Assembly (NCBI RefSeq): GCF_001758225.1
Contig: NZ_MAST01000026.1
Coordinates: 1-44,204 of the forward strand
Direction: 5' to 3'
DNA from: Humibacillus sp. DSM 29435
Lineage (GTDB): Bacteria; Actinomycetota; Actinomycetes; Actinomycetales; Dermatophilaceae
Length of the DNA stretch: 44,204 nt
Each line of letters starts with the position of its first letter. The stretch's first letter is position 1. Shown here in pieces: positions 22,620 to 32,208 of this stretch. Both the position numbers and the translations under genes were made by a program. The notes under the pieces were generated by a model. That model did no database searches and was not told the DNA's origin. It saw only the letters and a program-made list of their open reading frames with translations.

Positions 22620-23116
22620 CAGCCCTGACGGAAACCGAGCGCCTCGCTGAGGTAGCTCTTCGCGCCGTCGGCCTCCAGGCCCCGCTCGGTCGCTGCCGCA
22701 GTGCGCGGTGAGGGCCAGGCGTGCAGCCAGAACAGGGCCAGGGCTCCGGGCAGGGCGATGGCGAGCGGCAGCCACGTGTGCGGGGTGAAGGCGAACGACA
22801 CGGCGAAGGCGATGAGCACCGGCGCCTCGGCGAGGGCGGTGCGAAGCACCGTGGTCGAGGTGAAGAAGCGCAGAGACGTCGTCTCGGCGTTCTCGCGTGG
22901 CAGGCCGAGCGGCAGCGCCGGAACGCTGTAGCCCGCGTACGTGATGAGCAGGGCCCCCCCGAGCAGAGCCACGAGCACGACGGCGATGGCGAGCACCGAC
23001 GGCATCGGCGCCGAGGGGTCGACGAAGACGCGCACGACGGTGATCATCAGGGCGCCCATCCCGACCGCGACACAGACCAGCTGGATGGGTCGCAGGGTCG
23101 CGGCAGCCGGGCTCAT
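22619..23116 (-). CDS. Membrane protein, 165 aa
   Basis: From the ATG at 23116 the product has four likely membrane helices: LVCVAVGMGALMITVVRVFV, VLAIAVVLVALLGGALLITY, ALAEAPVLIAFAVSFAF and WLPLAIALPGALALFWLHAW. The C-terminal tail is soluble (RGLEADGAKSYLSEALGF). Function is unknown; similar genes occur next to tig in related genomes only as an impression. Upstream codons to 23140 are in frame but belong to the divergent promoter region with tig. Confidence 0.75.
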   Translation of the reverse strand: MSPAAATLRPIQLVCVAVGMGALMITVVRVFVDPSAPMPSVLAIAVVLVALLGGALLITYAGYSVPALPLGLPRENAETTSLRFFTSTTVLRTALAEAPVLIAFAVSFAFTPHTWLPLAIALPGALALFWLHAWPSPRTAAATERGLEADGAKSYLSEALGFRQG

Positions 23117-23226
23117 GGTGACCGAGCATAGATGGCGCATTTAGCCATCCGGCCTGCGCCCGTTAGCATGGCCTGTCGGTTGGTGTTTCCGCCGGCCCAT
23201 CCCGCCGATCCCTTGGAGTACCCGCA

Positions 23227-24636
23227 GTGAAGAGTGCGCTCGAGACCCTCAGCCCGACCCGGGTCAAGATGACCGTCGAGGTCCCGTTCGAAGAGCTGAA
23301 GCCGAGCCTCGACGCGGCCATCAAGAACATCGGCGCGCAGATCCAGGTGCCCGGGTTCCGCAAGGGCAAGGTGCCGGCCCGCATCATCGAGCAGCGCGTC
23401 GGCCGGGCCGCCGTGCTCGAGGAGGCCGTGAACAGCGCGCTGCCGGAGTTCTACGGCCAGGCCCTGGCCGAGAACGAGGTTCGCCCCATGGGCCAGCCCG
23501 AGATCACCGACCTGCAGGTGCCCGCCACCGACGGCGAGGGCCTGACCTTCGTCGCCGAGGTCGACCGCCGGCCCGACATCGTGCTGCCCGACTTCGACGA
23601 CATCGAGCTCATCGTCGACGAGGTCACCGTTGACCAAGCCGCAGTTCAGGAGCGTCTCGACGCCCTTCGTGCCCGCTTCGGCACCCTCGTCGGGGTCGAG
23701 CGCGCCGCCGTCGACGGCGACTTCGTGACGCTCGACCTCTCAGCCACGATCGGCGACGACGAGATCGACTCCGTCACCGGCGTCTCCTACGAGGTCGGCA
23801 GCAAGAACATGCTGGAGGGCCTCGACGAGGCACTCATCGGCATGACCGCCGACGAGACCAAGACCTTCACCGCCCCGCTCGCCGGCGGCGACCGTGAGGG
23901 CGCCGACGCCGAGTGCACCGTCACGGTCACCGCGGTCAAGGAGCGCGAGCTGCCCGAGCTCGACGACGACTTCGCCCAGCTGGCGTCCGAGTTCGACACC
24001 CTCGAGGAGCTGCAGGCCGACCTCGAGGGCAAGGTCGAGATCGACGCCAGGTTCGCGCAGGGAGTCTCGGCCCGCGACCAGCTGCTCGAGGCCATCCTCG
24101 AGAAGGTCGACGTGCCGATTCCCGAGGGTGTCGTCACCGCCGAGGTCACCAGCCACCTGGAGGGTGAGAACCGTCTCGACGACGACGAGCACCGCGCCGA
24201 GGTCGACGAGAGCACCCGCAAGGGCCTGAAGACCCAGCTCGTGCTCGACGCGATCGCCGAGGCCACCGAGGTGCAGGTCGCCCAGCAGGAGCTCATCGAG
24301 TTCCTGGTGATGAGCTCGCAGCAGTACGGCATGGACCCGAACCAGTTCGCCCAGCAGCTCGACCAGGACGGACAGATCCCCGCCATGGTGGCCGAGGTCG
24401 CCCGCCGCAAGGCGCTCGCCAGCGTGCTCGAGAAGGTGTCGGTCAAAGACACCGCCGGCAACGTCATCGACCTGAACGAGACCGTCCCCGGCACCGAGGA
24501 CGACGAGGTCGAAGCGGTTGACGACATCGTGATCGAGGGCGAGGTCGCGGAGTCCACCGACGACGCAGTCGCTGCTGACACCGACGACGCAGTCGCTGCC
24601 GAGCCCACCGACGAGACGGTCACCAGCAACGCCTGA
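23227..24636 (+). CDS. tig: Trigger factor, ribosome-associated chaperone and peptidyl-prolyl isomerase
   Basis: The 469-residue product has the ribosome-binding N-domain with the signature GFRKGKVPARIIEQRVG (about residues 42-58), an FKBP-type isomerase domain around DFVTLDLSATIGDDEID and SKNMLEGLDEALIGM (about 160-210), and a long helical C-domain. It binds nascent chains at the ribosome exit. The GTG at 23227 follows TTGGAG. A -10-like TAGCAT at 23164 would give a leader of about 50 bases. The tail holds a direct 24-bp duplication (24557 and 24581) encoding TDDAVAAD twice. First gene before the clpP1P2 locus, as in M. tuberculosis. Confidence 0.96.
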   Translation: MKSALETLSPTRVKMTVEVPFEELKPSLDAAIKNIGAQIQVPGFRKGKVPARIIEQRVGRAAVLEEAVNSALPEFYGQALAENEVRPMGQPEITDLQVPATDGEGLTFVAEVDRRPDIVLPDFDDIELIVDEVTVDQAAVQERLDALRARFGTLVGVERAAVDGDFVTLDLSATIGDDEIDSVTGVSYEVGSKNMLEGLDEALIGMTADETKTFTAPLAGGDREGADAECTVTVTAVKERELPELDDDFAQLASEFDTLEELQADLEGKVEIDARFAQGVSARDQLLEAILEKVDVPIPEGVVTAEVTSHLEGENRLDDDEHRAEVDESTRKGLKTQLVLDAIAEATEVQVAQQELIEFLVMSSQQYGMDPNQFAQQLDQDGQIPAMVAEVARRKALASVLEKVSVKDTAGNVIDLNETVPGTEDDEVEAVDDIVIEGEVAESTDDAVAADTDDAVAAEPTDETVTSNA

Positions 24637-24658
24637 GCGACAGACCAGCACGGATGCC

Positions 24659-24692
24659 GTGAGGCCGGCTCCCGCACGGGAGCCGGCCTCAC
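24659..24692 (+). terminator. Strong hairpin terminator of tig
   Basis: GTGAGGCCGGCTCCC (24659-24673) and GGGAGCCGGCCTCAC (24678-24692) form a perfect 15-bp stem with loop GCAC, 22 bases after the tig stop. No T-run follows, as is usual in actinobacteria. Confidence 0.85.
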
Positions 24693-24775
24693 GCGTCTCG
24701 GTCGAGGGCGGGTCGCAACGGGTAGGTCGAGGATGGCCGATCGACGGCCTCGACGACGACCGTGAGGACCCAGTG

Positions 24776-25027
24776 ATGAACAGCATCAGCGACGACACCG
24801 AAGACACCCGGAAAGCCACCCCGACCAGCGTCGAGCAGTCCGACGCCGAGCGCGGCAACCTCGATGGCAGCAGCGCCACCAACGCACCGCGTGAGCACTC
24901 CCTCGAGCAGGCGCAGGGCAACGGCTCGTTCGACGACGCGTCGGGCGACGACGCCGTCGACGGTGACGAGGCGCGGATGGCATCGGACGCGGGGGAGTCG
25001 GGCCAGGACGGTGGGTCGATGAGCTGA
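24776..25027 (+). CDS. Small acidic low-complexity protein, 83 aa
   Basis: No family is recognised. The product is strongly acidic and disordered, with segments such as MNSISDDTEDTRKATPTSVE and DDASGDDAVDGDEARMASDA and a GQDGGSMS end. No signal peptide and no membrane span. GAGGACCC stands just upstream, and a GTG at 24773 is also possible. It lies between the tig terminator and clpP1. Whether it is a real gene rests on the ribosome site and an uninterrupted frame; conservation should be checked. Confidence 0.5.
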   Translation: MNSISDDTEDTRKATPTSVEQSDAERGNLDGSSATNAPREHSLEQAQGNGSFDDASGDDAVDGDEARMASDAGESGQDGGSMS

Positions 25028-25176
25028 CCGGCGTCTGCGGTTTGTCTGCTCAGGGCGAACAGCGCGCCAATGGGAAATCTCCCTCGTACCTCGCGCGTTA
25101 GGGTCAGTGACGAGCCAGCCGGCACCTGCAGACCGCGGTGCGGCCGACTGGACACACTTCGACGATGGAGACTTGG

Positions 25177-25848
25177 GTGACTTCGCAGACCTCCGCCAAC
25201 GGCAACGGCATGCCGAGTGGTCTGGACGACCACATCTACAACCGCCTGCTCAAGGAACGCATCATCTTCCTGGGCTCAGACGTGCGCGACGACAACGCGA
25301 ACGCGATCGCGGCGCAGCTGCTGCTGCTGTCGGCCGAAGACCCCGAGGCCGACATCTGGCTCTACATCAACAGCCCCGGTGGGTCGATCTCGGCCGGCAT
25401 GGCCATCTTCGACACGATGAACTGGATCCCCAACGACGTGGCGACCGTGGCCATGGGCATGGCTGCCTCGATGGGCCAGTTCCTGCTGTCGGCCGGAACC
25501 CAGGGGAAGCGCTACGCCACCCCCCACGCCCGCGTCATGATGCACCAGCCCTCCGGCGGCATCGGCGGCACGGCCACCGACATCAAGATCCAGGCTGAGC
25601 AGATGCTCTACGTCAAGCAGCAGATGGCCATGCTCATCGCCGAGCACACGGGCCAGACCGAAGAGCAGATCACCCGTGACTCCGACCGTGACCGGTGGTT
25701 CAGCGCGCAGGAGGCCAAGGAGTACGGCTTCGTCGACCACGTCTTCACCAGCGCCGGCCAGGCCGTCGAGGGCTCCAGCGTGGGCCAGGCCGAGGCCAAG
25801 ACCGACGGCCCGGGCGTCGACACCTCCGGCGCCACCGACAACGCCTGA
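25177..25848 (+). CDS. clpP1: ATP-dependent Clp protease proteolytic subunit ClpP1
   Basis: From the GTG at 25177 the product is 223 residues. The catalytic serine is in [12 protein letters not shown] (about Ser98), the histidine in [10 protein letters not shown] (about His123) and the aspartate in [10 protein letters not shown]. It is one of two ClpP proteins; in actinobacteria they form a mixed ClpP1P2 tetradecamer that needs ClpX or ClpC for protein substrates. GGAGA lies 8 bases before this GTG. An ATG at 25165 is in frame without a good ribosome site. The start of the second subunit is 34 bases after the stop. Confidence 0.93.
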   Translation: MTSQTSANGNGMPSGLDDHIYNRLLKERIIFLGSDVRDDNANAIAAQLLLLSAEDPEADIWLYINSPGGSISAGMAIFDTMNWIPNDVATVAMGMAASMGQFLLSAGTQGKRYATPHARVMMHQPSGGIGGTATDIKIQAEQMLYVKQQMAMLIAEHTGQTEEQITRDSDRDRWFSAQEAKEYGFVDHVFTSAGQAVEGSSVGQAEAKTDGPGVDTSGATDNA

Positions 25849-25882
25849 GCACGACGGCATCCCAAGGATTTTGGAGACAGAC

Positions 25883-26539
25883 ATGATGATCAACCCCACC
25901 GCGCGCCTCGGCGACGCTGCCCAGCCGTCGAGCCGCTACATCCTGCCGCAGTTCGAGGAGCGCACCGCCTACGGCATGAAGCGTTCCGACCCCTACAACA
26001 AGCTCTTCGAGGACCGCATCATCTTCCTCGGGGTGCAGGTCGACGACGCCTCGGCCGACGACATCATCGCCCAGCTGCTGGTGCTCGAGTCGCTCGATCC
26101 TGACCGCGACATCCTGATGTACATCAACAGCCCCGGTGGCTCGTTCACGGCGATGACGGCCATCTACGACACGATGCAGTTCGTCCGGCCCGACATCCAG
26201 ACCTTCGTCATCGGGCAGGCCGCCTCAGCCGCCGCAGTGCTGCTCGGAGCCGGCGCCCCCAAGAAGCGCTTCGCCCTGCCGAACGCGCGCATCCTGATCC
26301 ACCAGCCGGCCCTCTCGGGCGGTGAGTACGGTCAGGCGTCCGACATCGAGATCCAGGCCAACGAGGTGCTGCGCATGCGCACCTGGCTCGAGGACACCCT
26401 GGCCCACCACACCGGCCGTTCCTCGGAGCAGGTGCAGAGCGACATCGAGCGCGACAAGATCCTCTCGTCGGCCGAGGCCATGGAGTACGGCCTCATCGAC
26501 GAGGTGCTCTCGTCACGCAAGGCCTCGCTCGAGACCTGA
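25883..26539 (+). CDS. clpP2: ATP-dependent Clp protease proteolytic subunit ClpP2
   Basis: The 218-residue product has the ClpP2-type N-terminus with YILPQFEERTAYGMKRSDPY, which is longer and more ordered than ClpP1. Catalytic residues are seen in VIGQAASAAAVLL (about Ser115), ARILIHQPALSGG (about His140) and SDIERDKILSSAEAMEYG. GGAG stands 8 bases before the ATG pair. Probably co-translated with clpP1 in one operon, ended by the hairpin at 26561. Together the pair forms the ClpP1P2 protease core. Confidence 0.95.
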   Translation: MMINPTARLGDAAQPSSRYILPQFEERTAYGMKRSDPYNKLFEDRIIFLGVQVDDASADDIIAQLLVLESLDPDRDILMYINSPGGSFTAMTAIYDTMQFVRPDIQTFVIGQAASAAAVLLGAGAPKKRFALPNARILIHQPALSGGEYGQASDIEIQANEVLRMRTWLEDTLAHHTGRSSEQVQSDIERDKILSSAEAMEYGLIDEVLSSRKASLET

Positions 26540-26560
26540 GTCGACGCGTCTCACGCCAGT

Positions 26561-26609
26561 CGGATGCCGCTGGACCCATCGGGTGACCGAGCGGGCCCAG
26601 CGGCATCCG
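26561..26609 (+). terminator. Hairpin terminator after clpP2
   Basis: CGGATGCCGCTGG at 26561-26573 pairs with CCAGCGGCATCCG at 26597-26609; after one mismatch CCC and GGG extend the stem to 17 positions. It separates clpP2 from glpK. Confidence 0.8.
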
Positions 26610-26697
26610 TGTGCCGGCACGCCGAGATCGCGGTGGGTGTGCCGTGGTGTCGGAACTGCGCCAAGATCGAGACCAGCCACATCGCAAAGGAGCACTC

Positions 26698-28215
<1,518 letters not shown>

Positions 28216-28282
28216 GACCGCTCCGGCTCTGTGCCCCCATCCCACCACCAGTGCGCGTGCTGCACGTGCCGAGAGGAAGCTG

Positions 28283-30013
28283 ATGCGTACCGCCCCCCTG
28301 TCTCCCCAGCTACGAGACGCCGCCCTCGAGGAGATGGCTCGAGACACGCTGGACGTGTTGGTCATCGGCGGCGGGGTGGTGGGTGGCGGCGCCGCCCTCG
28401 ACGCTGCCACCCGGGGCCTGCGCGTCGGGCTGGTGGAGGCGCGTGACTACGCCTCCGGCACCTCGAGCCGCTCGAGCAAGCTCATCCATGGCGGTCTGCG
28501 CTACCTCGAGATGCTCGACTTCCGTCTGGTCGCCGAGGCGCTGAAGGAACGCGGGCTGATGCTCGAGACGCTGGCCCCTCACCTGGTCAAACCGGTGTCG
28601 TTCGTCTATCCCCTGAAGGGCCGGGTGTGGGAGCGGGCCTACGCCGGGTCGGGCGTGGCCCTCTACGACGCCCTGTCGAAGGCCTCCGGTCATGGCGCCG
28701 GCGTGCCCCTGCACCGACACCTCACGCGACGGGGCGCTCGACGGGTCGTCCCGTCGTTGCGCAAAGACGCCCTGATCGGCGCCCTGCAGTACTACGACGC
28801 TCAGGTCGACGACGCCCGGCACACGATGTTCCTCTCCCGCACCGCCGCCGCCTACGGGGCGCACGTCGCCTCCCGCGCGCGGGTCACCCAGCTGCTGCGT
28901 GAAGGCGAGCGGGTCACCGGGGCCGTGGTGCACGACCTCGAGTCCGACCGGAGCTTCACGATCACCGCTCGACAGGTGATCAACGCCACCGGCGTGTGGA
29001 CCGATGACACCCAGGCGATGGTGGGCGAGCGGGGGCAGTTCCACGTGCGCGCCAGCAAGGGCATCCACCTGGTGGTCCCGCGTGACCGCATCCGGTCGTC
29101 GTCAGGGCTGATCCTGCGCACCGAGAAGTCGGTGCTGTTCGTCATCCCGTGGGGCCGACACTGGCTGATCGGCACCACCGACACCGACTGGGAGCTCGAC
29201 AAGGCCCACCCGGCGGCCAGCCAGGGTGACATCGACTACCTGCTGCGCCACGTCAACGAGGTGCTCGAGACACCCCTGACCCGGGCCGACGTCGAAGGCG
29301 TCTACGCCGGGCTGCGGCCGTTGCTCGCGGGGGAGTCCGACTCCACGTCGAAGCTCTCGCGTGAGCACGCCGTCGCCCACACGGTGCCCGGGCTGGTCGT
29401 CGTCGCCGGTGGCAAGTACACGACCTACCGGATCATGGCCAAGGATGCCGTCGACGAGGCTGTGCACGGGCTCGACGCCACCCACGACCGACGGATCCCG
29501 CCGTGCTGCACCGAGGAGATCCCGCTCCTCGGCGCCGAGGGCTACACGGCCCTGTGGAACCAGCGTCATCTGCTGGCCGAGCAGAGCGGCCTGCACGAGG
29601 TGCGCGTCGAGCATCTGCTGAACCGCTACGGGTCGCTGACGAGCGAGGTGCTGGAGCTCATCGAGGCCGACCCCTCGCTCGGCGAACCACTGGGCGGGGC
29701 CGAGGACTACCTCCGGGCCGAGGTCGTCTACGCCACCACCCACGAGGGCGCTCGCCACCTCGACGACGTGCTCACGAGGCGCACGCGCATCTCGATCGAG
29801 ACCTTCGACCGAGGCACCGACTCGTGCCGCGAGGCGGCCGAGCTGATGGCTCCGGTGCTGGGCTGGACGCAGGAGCAGATGGCTCGCGAGGTGGAGCACT
29901 ACCTCGCGCGGGTCGAGGCCGAGCGCGAGAGCCAGCAGATGCCCGACGACGCGACCGCCGATGCCGCCCGCAAGGGTGCTGCCGACGTAGTACCGATCAC
30001 CACGGGAAGCTGA
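28283..30013 (+). CDS. glpD: Aerobic glycerol-3-phosphate dehydrogenase
   Basis: The 576-residue FAD protein oxidises glycerol 3-phosphate to dihydroxyacetone phosphate and passes electrons to quinone at the membrane. The dinucleotide-binding N-terminus is VIGGGVVGGGAALDAATRGL, followed by SSRSSKLIHGGLRYLE, a flavin-contact motif. INATGVWTDD and VVVAGGKYTTYRIMAKDAVD are also family features. The C-terminal domain has AEVVYATTHEGARHLDDVL and LTRRTRISIET. GAGAGGAAG lies 6 bases before the ATG. Acts with glpK and is followed by a clear terminator. Confidence 0.95.
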   Translation: MRTAPLSPQLRDAALEEMARDTLDVLVIGGGVVGGGAALDAATRGLRVGLVEARDYASGTSSRSSKLIHGGLRYLEMLDFRLVAEALKERGLMLETLAPHLVKPVSFVYPLKGRVWERAYAGSGVALYDALSKASGHGAGVPLHRHLTRRGARRVVPSLRKDALIGALQYYDAQVDDARHTMFLSRTAAAYGAHVASRARVTQLLREGERVTGAVVHDLESDRSFTITARQVINATGVWTDDTQAMVGERGQFHVRASKGIHLVVPRDRIRSSSGLILRTEKSVLFVIPWGRHWLIGTTDTDWELDKAHPAASQGDIDYLLRHVNEVLETPLTRADVEGVYAGLRPLLAGESDSTSKLSREHAVAHTVPGLVVVAGGKYTTYRIMAKDAVDEAVHGLDATHDRRIPPCCTEEIPLLGAEGYTALWNQRHLLAEQSGLHEVRVEHLLNRYGSLTSEVLELIEADPSLGEPLGGAEDYLRAEVVYATTHEGARHLDDVLTRRTRISIETFDRGTDSCREAAELMAPVLGWTQEQMAREVEHYLARVEAERESQQMPDDATADAARKGAADVVPITTGS

Positions 30014-30046
30014 CCGGGGCCGATTTTCCGGCCATGGGGGCCGGGG

Positions 30047-30079
30047 CGCCGTTTGTCCGCCATCAGCGGACAAACGGCG
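30047..30079 (+). terminator. Hairpin terminator after glpD
   Basis: CGCCGTTTGTCCGC (30047-30060) and GCGGACAAACGGCG (30066-30079) form a perfect 14-bp stem with loop CATCA. It isolates glpKD from clpX, whose promoter must lie in the 120 bases that follow. Confidence 0.85.
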
Positions 30080-30199
30080 TTGCGCTATCGGTGACCGGCC
30101 GGTGAGTCGTCTAATAGGGGGGTGCCCCGGGGTCGGGGCGGGCAGGGAGCGGTCGGGGCGCCTCCTGCGCCGTAGTCGTCGACGGACCAGGAGCTTCCA

Positions 30200-31477
30200 G
30201 TGGCACGCATCGGAGAAGGCGGGGACCTGCTCAAGTGCTCCTTCTGCGGAAAGAGCCAGAAACAGGTCAAGAAGCTGATCGCCGGTCCGGGTGTGTACAT
30301 CTGTGACGAGTGCATCGACCTGTGCAACGAGATCATCGAGGAAGAGCTCGCCGAGAGCAGCGAGCTGGGCCTGGACCACCTGCCCAAGCCGCGGGAGATC
30401 TTCGACTTCCTCGAGAACTACGTCATCGGCCAGGACATCGCCAAGAAGTCGCTGGCCGTCGCGGTCTACAACCACTACAAGCGCATCCAGGCGGGCGAGG
30501 GTGGGGCGCGCGACGACGACCACGTCGAGATCGCCAAGAGCAACATCCTGCTCATCGGGCCGACCGGGTCGGGCAAGACCTACCTGGCGCAGACCCTGGC
30601 CAAGATGCTCAACGTGCCGTTCGCCATCGCCGACGCGACCGCGCTGACCGAGGCCGGCTACGTCGGTGAAGACGTCGAGAACATCCTGCTCAAGCTGATC
30701 CAGGCGGCCGACTACGACGTCAAGAAGGCCGAGACGGGCATCATCTACATCGACGAGGTCGACAAGATCGCCCGTAAGAGCGAGAACCCGTCGATCACCC
30801 GCGACGTGTCGGGCGAGGGGGTTCAGCAGGCCCTCCTGAAGATCCTCGAAGGCACCACGGCTTCCGTGCCGCCGCAGGGGGGCCGCAAGCACCCGCACCA
30901 GGAGTTCATCCAGATCGACACCACGAACGTGCTCTTCATCGTCGGTGGCGCGTTCTCGGGGCTCGAGAAGATCATCGAGTCCCGTTCGGGGCGCAAGGGG
31001 CTGGGCTTCGGTCAGCCGCTGCACAACCCGAAGGACGTCGGCGACAGCTTCAGCGACGTGATGCCTGAAGACCTGCTGAAGTTCGGGCTCATCCCCGAGT
31101 TCATCGGGCGCCTGCCGGTGCTGACGACGCTGACGCCGCTCGACCAGCAGGCGCTGGTCAACATCCTCACGGTGCCGCGCAACGCGCTCGTGCGGCAGTA
31201 CCAGAAGATGTTCGAGATCGACGGCGTCGAGCTCGAGTTCACCGCCGACGCGATCGAGGCGGTGGCCGACCAGGCCCTGTTGCGGGGCACGGGCGCGCGA
31301 GGCCTCCGGGCGATCATGGAGGAGGTGCTCCTGCCGGTCATGTTCGACGTGCCGAGCGACGACGACATCGCCCGGGTGGTCGTGACCGAGGAGGTCGTGC
31401 GCCACAACGTGCTGCCGACGATCGTGCGTCGCCCCGCCGAGCCGCGGGCCAAGCGCCCACGCAAGGAGTCCGCCTGA
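30200..31477 (+). CDS. clpX: ATP-dependent Clp protease ATP-binding subunit ClpX
   Basis: The 425-residue AAA+ unfoldase starts (GTG) with [20 protein letters not shown]; Cys13, Cys16, Cys35 and Cys38 form the zinc-binding domain. Walker A is [12 protein letters not shown] (about residues 120-131), Walker B is [13 protein letters not shown] and the pore loop lies in [16 protein letters not shown]. The C-terminus has [20 protein letters not shown]. It feeds substrates to ClpP1P2. Usually clpX directly follows clpP2; here glpK and glpD lie between. AGGAGCTTCCA precedes the GTG. Confidence 0.97.
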   Translation: MARIGEGGDLLKCSFCGKSQKQVKKLIAGPGVYICDECIDLCNEIIEEELAESSELGLDHLPKPREIFDFLENYVIGQDIAKKSLAVAVYNHYKRIQAGEGGARDDDHVEIAKSNILLIGPTGSGKTYLAQTLAKMLNVPFAIADATALTEAGYVGEDVENILLKLIQAADYDVKKAETGIIYIDEVDKIARKSENPSITRDVSGEGVQQALLKILEGTTASVPPQGGRKHPHQEFIQIDTTNVLFIVGGAFSGLEKIIESRSGRKGLGFGQPLHNPKDVGDSFSDVMPEDLLKFGLIPEFIGRLPVLTTLTPLDQQALVNILTVPRNALVRQYQKMFEIDGVELEFTADAIEAVADQALLRGTGARGLRAIMEEVLLPVMFDVPSDDDIARVVVTEEVVRHNVLPTIVRRPAEPRAKRPRKESA

Positions 31478-31490
31478 GGGCTGAGGCCCG

Positions 31491-32147
31491 GTGGTGACGC
31501 CGTTTCGGCTGCAGCTGGGGGATGCCGCCCCCCGCCAGCAGTCGCCGACCACCTGTGGCTCCGCCTCGTTGACCGTGGCCCGCATGCTGGCCGACCCGTG
31601 GTTCGCGAGGTGGATCACGCTCGGTCTCGCTCGGGAGGTCGACGCGGATGCCGGGCCGTCGGCAGCGGTCGAGGTGACGGCATCCGAACGCTTCGCCTGC
31701 TACGAGCAGGTCGTCGTGGGCCGTACCAACGCCCTCTTCGGGGGCGGCGGACGGCTGCAGCTGCCGTGGCCGCGAGCCTTGGGCACTCCGCCGTGGGGTG
31801 CCCGCCACGAGCTCGAGCTGGGGATCGGCGCTCCCGGCGAGCGGTTCGCGGTGCGCCCGCTGCGGGTCGGCTCACCCCGCAGCCTCGAGCGGGAGTTCGC
31901 GAACCTGTGCTCGCGCGTGGAACCTGGTCGGCCGGCGCTGCTCTACGTCGGCAACCGTTGGCTCCCGCGACACGTCGTGCTCGTTCTGCCCGCCACCGGG
32001 GCGTCGGAGCTCGACGTCTACGAGCCGTCGGCCGGTCGAGTGGTCGCCCTGCGACGCGAAGCCTTCGTCAACCGGTCGCTGGCGCTGGGTGGCTGGGACG
32101 TGCCCTGGGCCGCGGTCTGGGCCGACCGCGTCGTCAACGCATCCTGA
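31491..32147 (+). CDS. C39-like papain-fold protein, putative cysteine peptidase
   Basis: The 218-residue product has the arrangement of peptidase C39-like domains: RQQSPTTCGSASLTVARMLA with the oxyanion glutamine and catalytic cysteine, then NRWLPRHVVLVLP with a histidine, then SELDVYEPSAGRVV where an aspartate completes the triad. The rest matches no family known to me. No signal peptide, so a cytoplasmic role is likely. It starts 13 bases after the clpX stop (GTG, another GTG one codon later), so it is probably in the clpX operon. Activity is an inference from three residues only. Confidence 0.6.
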   Translation: MVTPFRLQLGDAAPRQQSPTTCGSASLTVARMLADPWFARWITLGLAREVDADAGPSAAVEVTASERFACYEQVVVGRTNALFGGGGRLQLPWPRALGTPPWGARHELELGIGAPGERFAVRPLRVGSPRSLEREFANLCSRVEPGRPALLYVGNRWLPRHVVLVLPATGASELDVYEPSAGRVVALRREAFVNRSLALGGWDVPWAAVWADRVVNAS

Positions 32148-32153
32148 CGCCCG

Positions 32154-32202
32154 GTACGAAAGTGGCCACTCGACCGGGCAGGTCGAGTGGCCACTTTCGT
32201 AC
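32154..32202. terminator. Strong bidirectional terminator
   Basis: A perfect 22-bp inverted repeat, left arm 32154-32175 and right arm 32181-32202, with loop GGGCA. Key bases include GTGGCCACTCGACC on the left and its complement on the right. It sits 6 bases from each of two convergent genes. Confidence 0.92.
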
Positions 32203-32208
32203 GGTTTC

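Noticed and set aside
25028-25176. ClgR operator upstream of clpP1
   Set aside because: GGGCGAACAGCGCG near 25054 has one half-site flavour but does not match the two-armed CGCY-N3-RGCG pattern.
29102-31618. An 838-codon minus-strand open frame
   Set aside because: Shadow of glpD and clpX caused by high GC; no recognisable protein.
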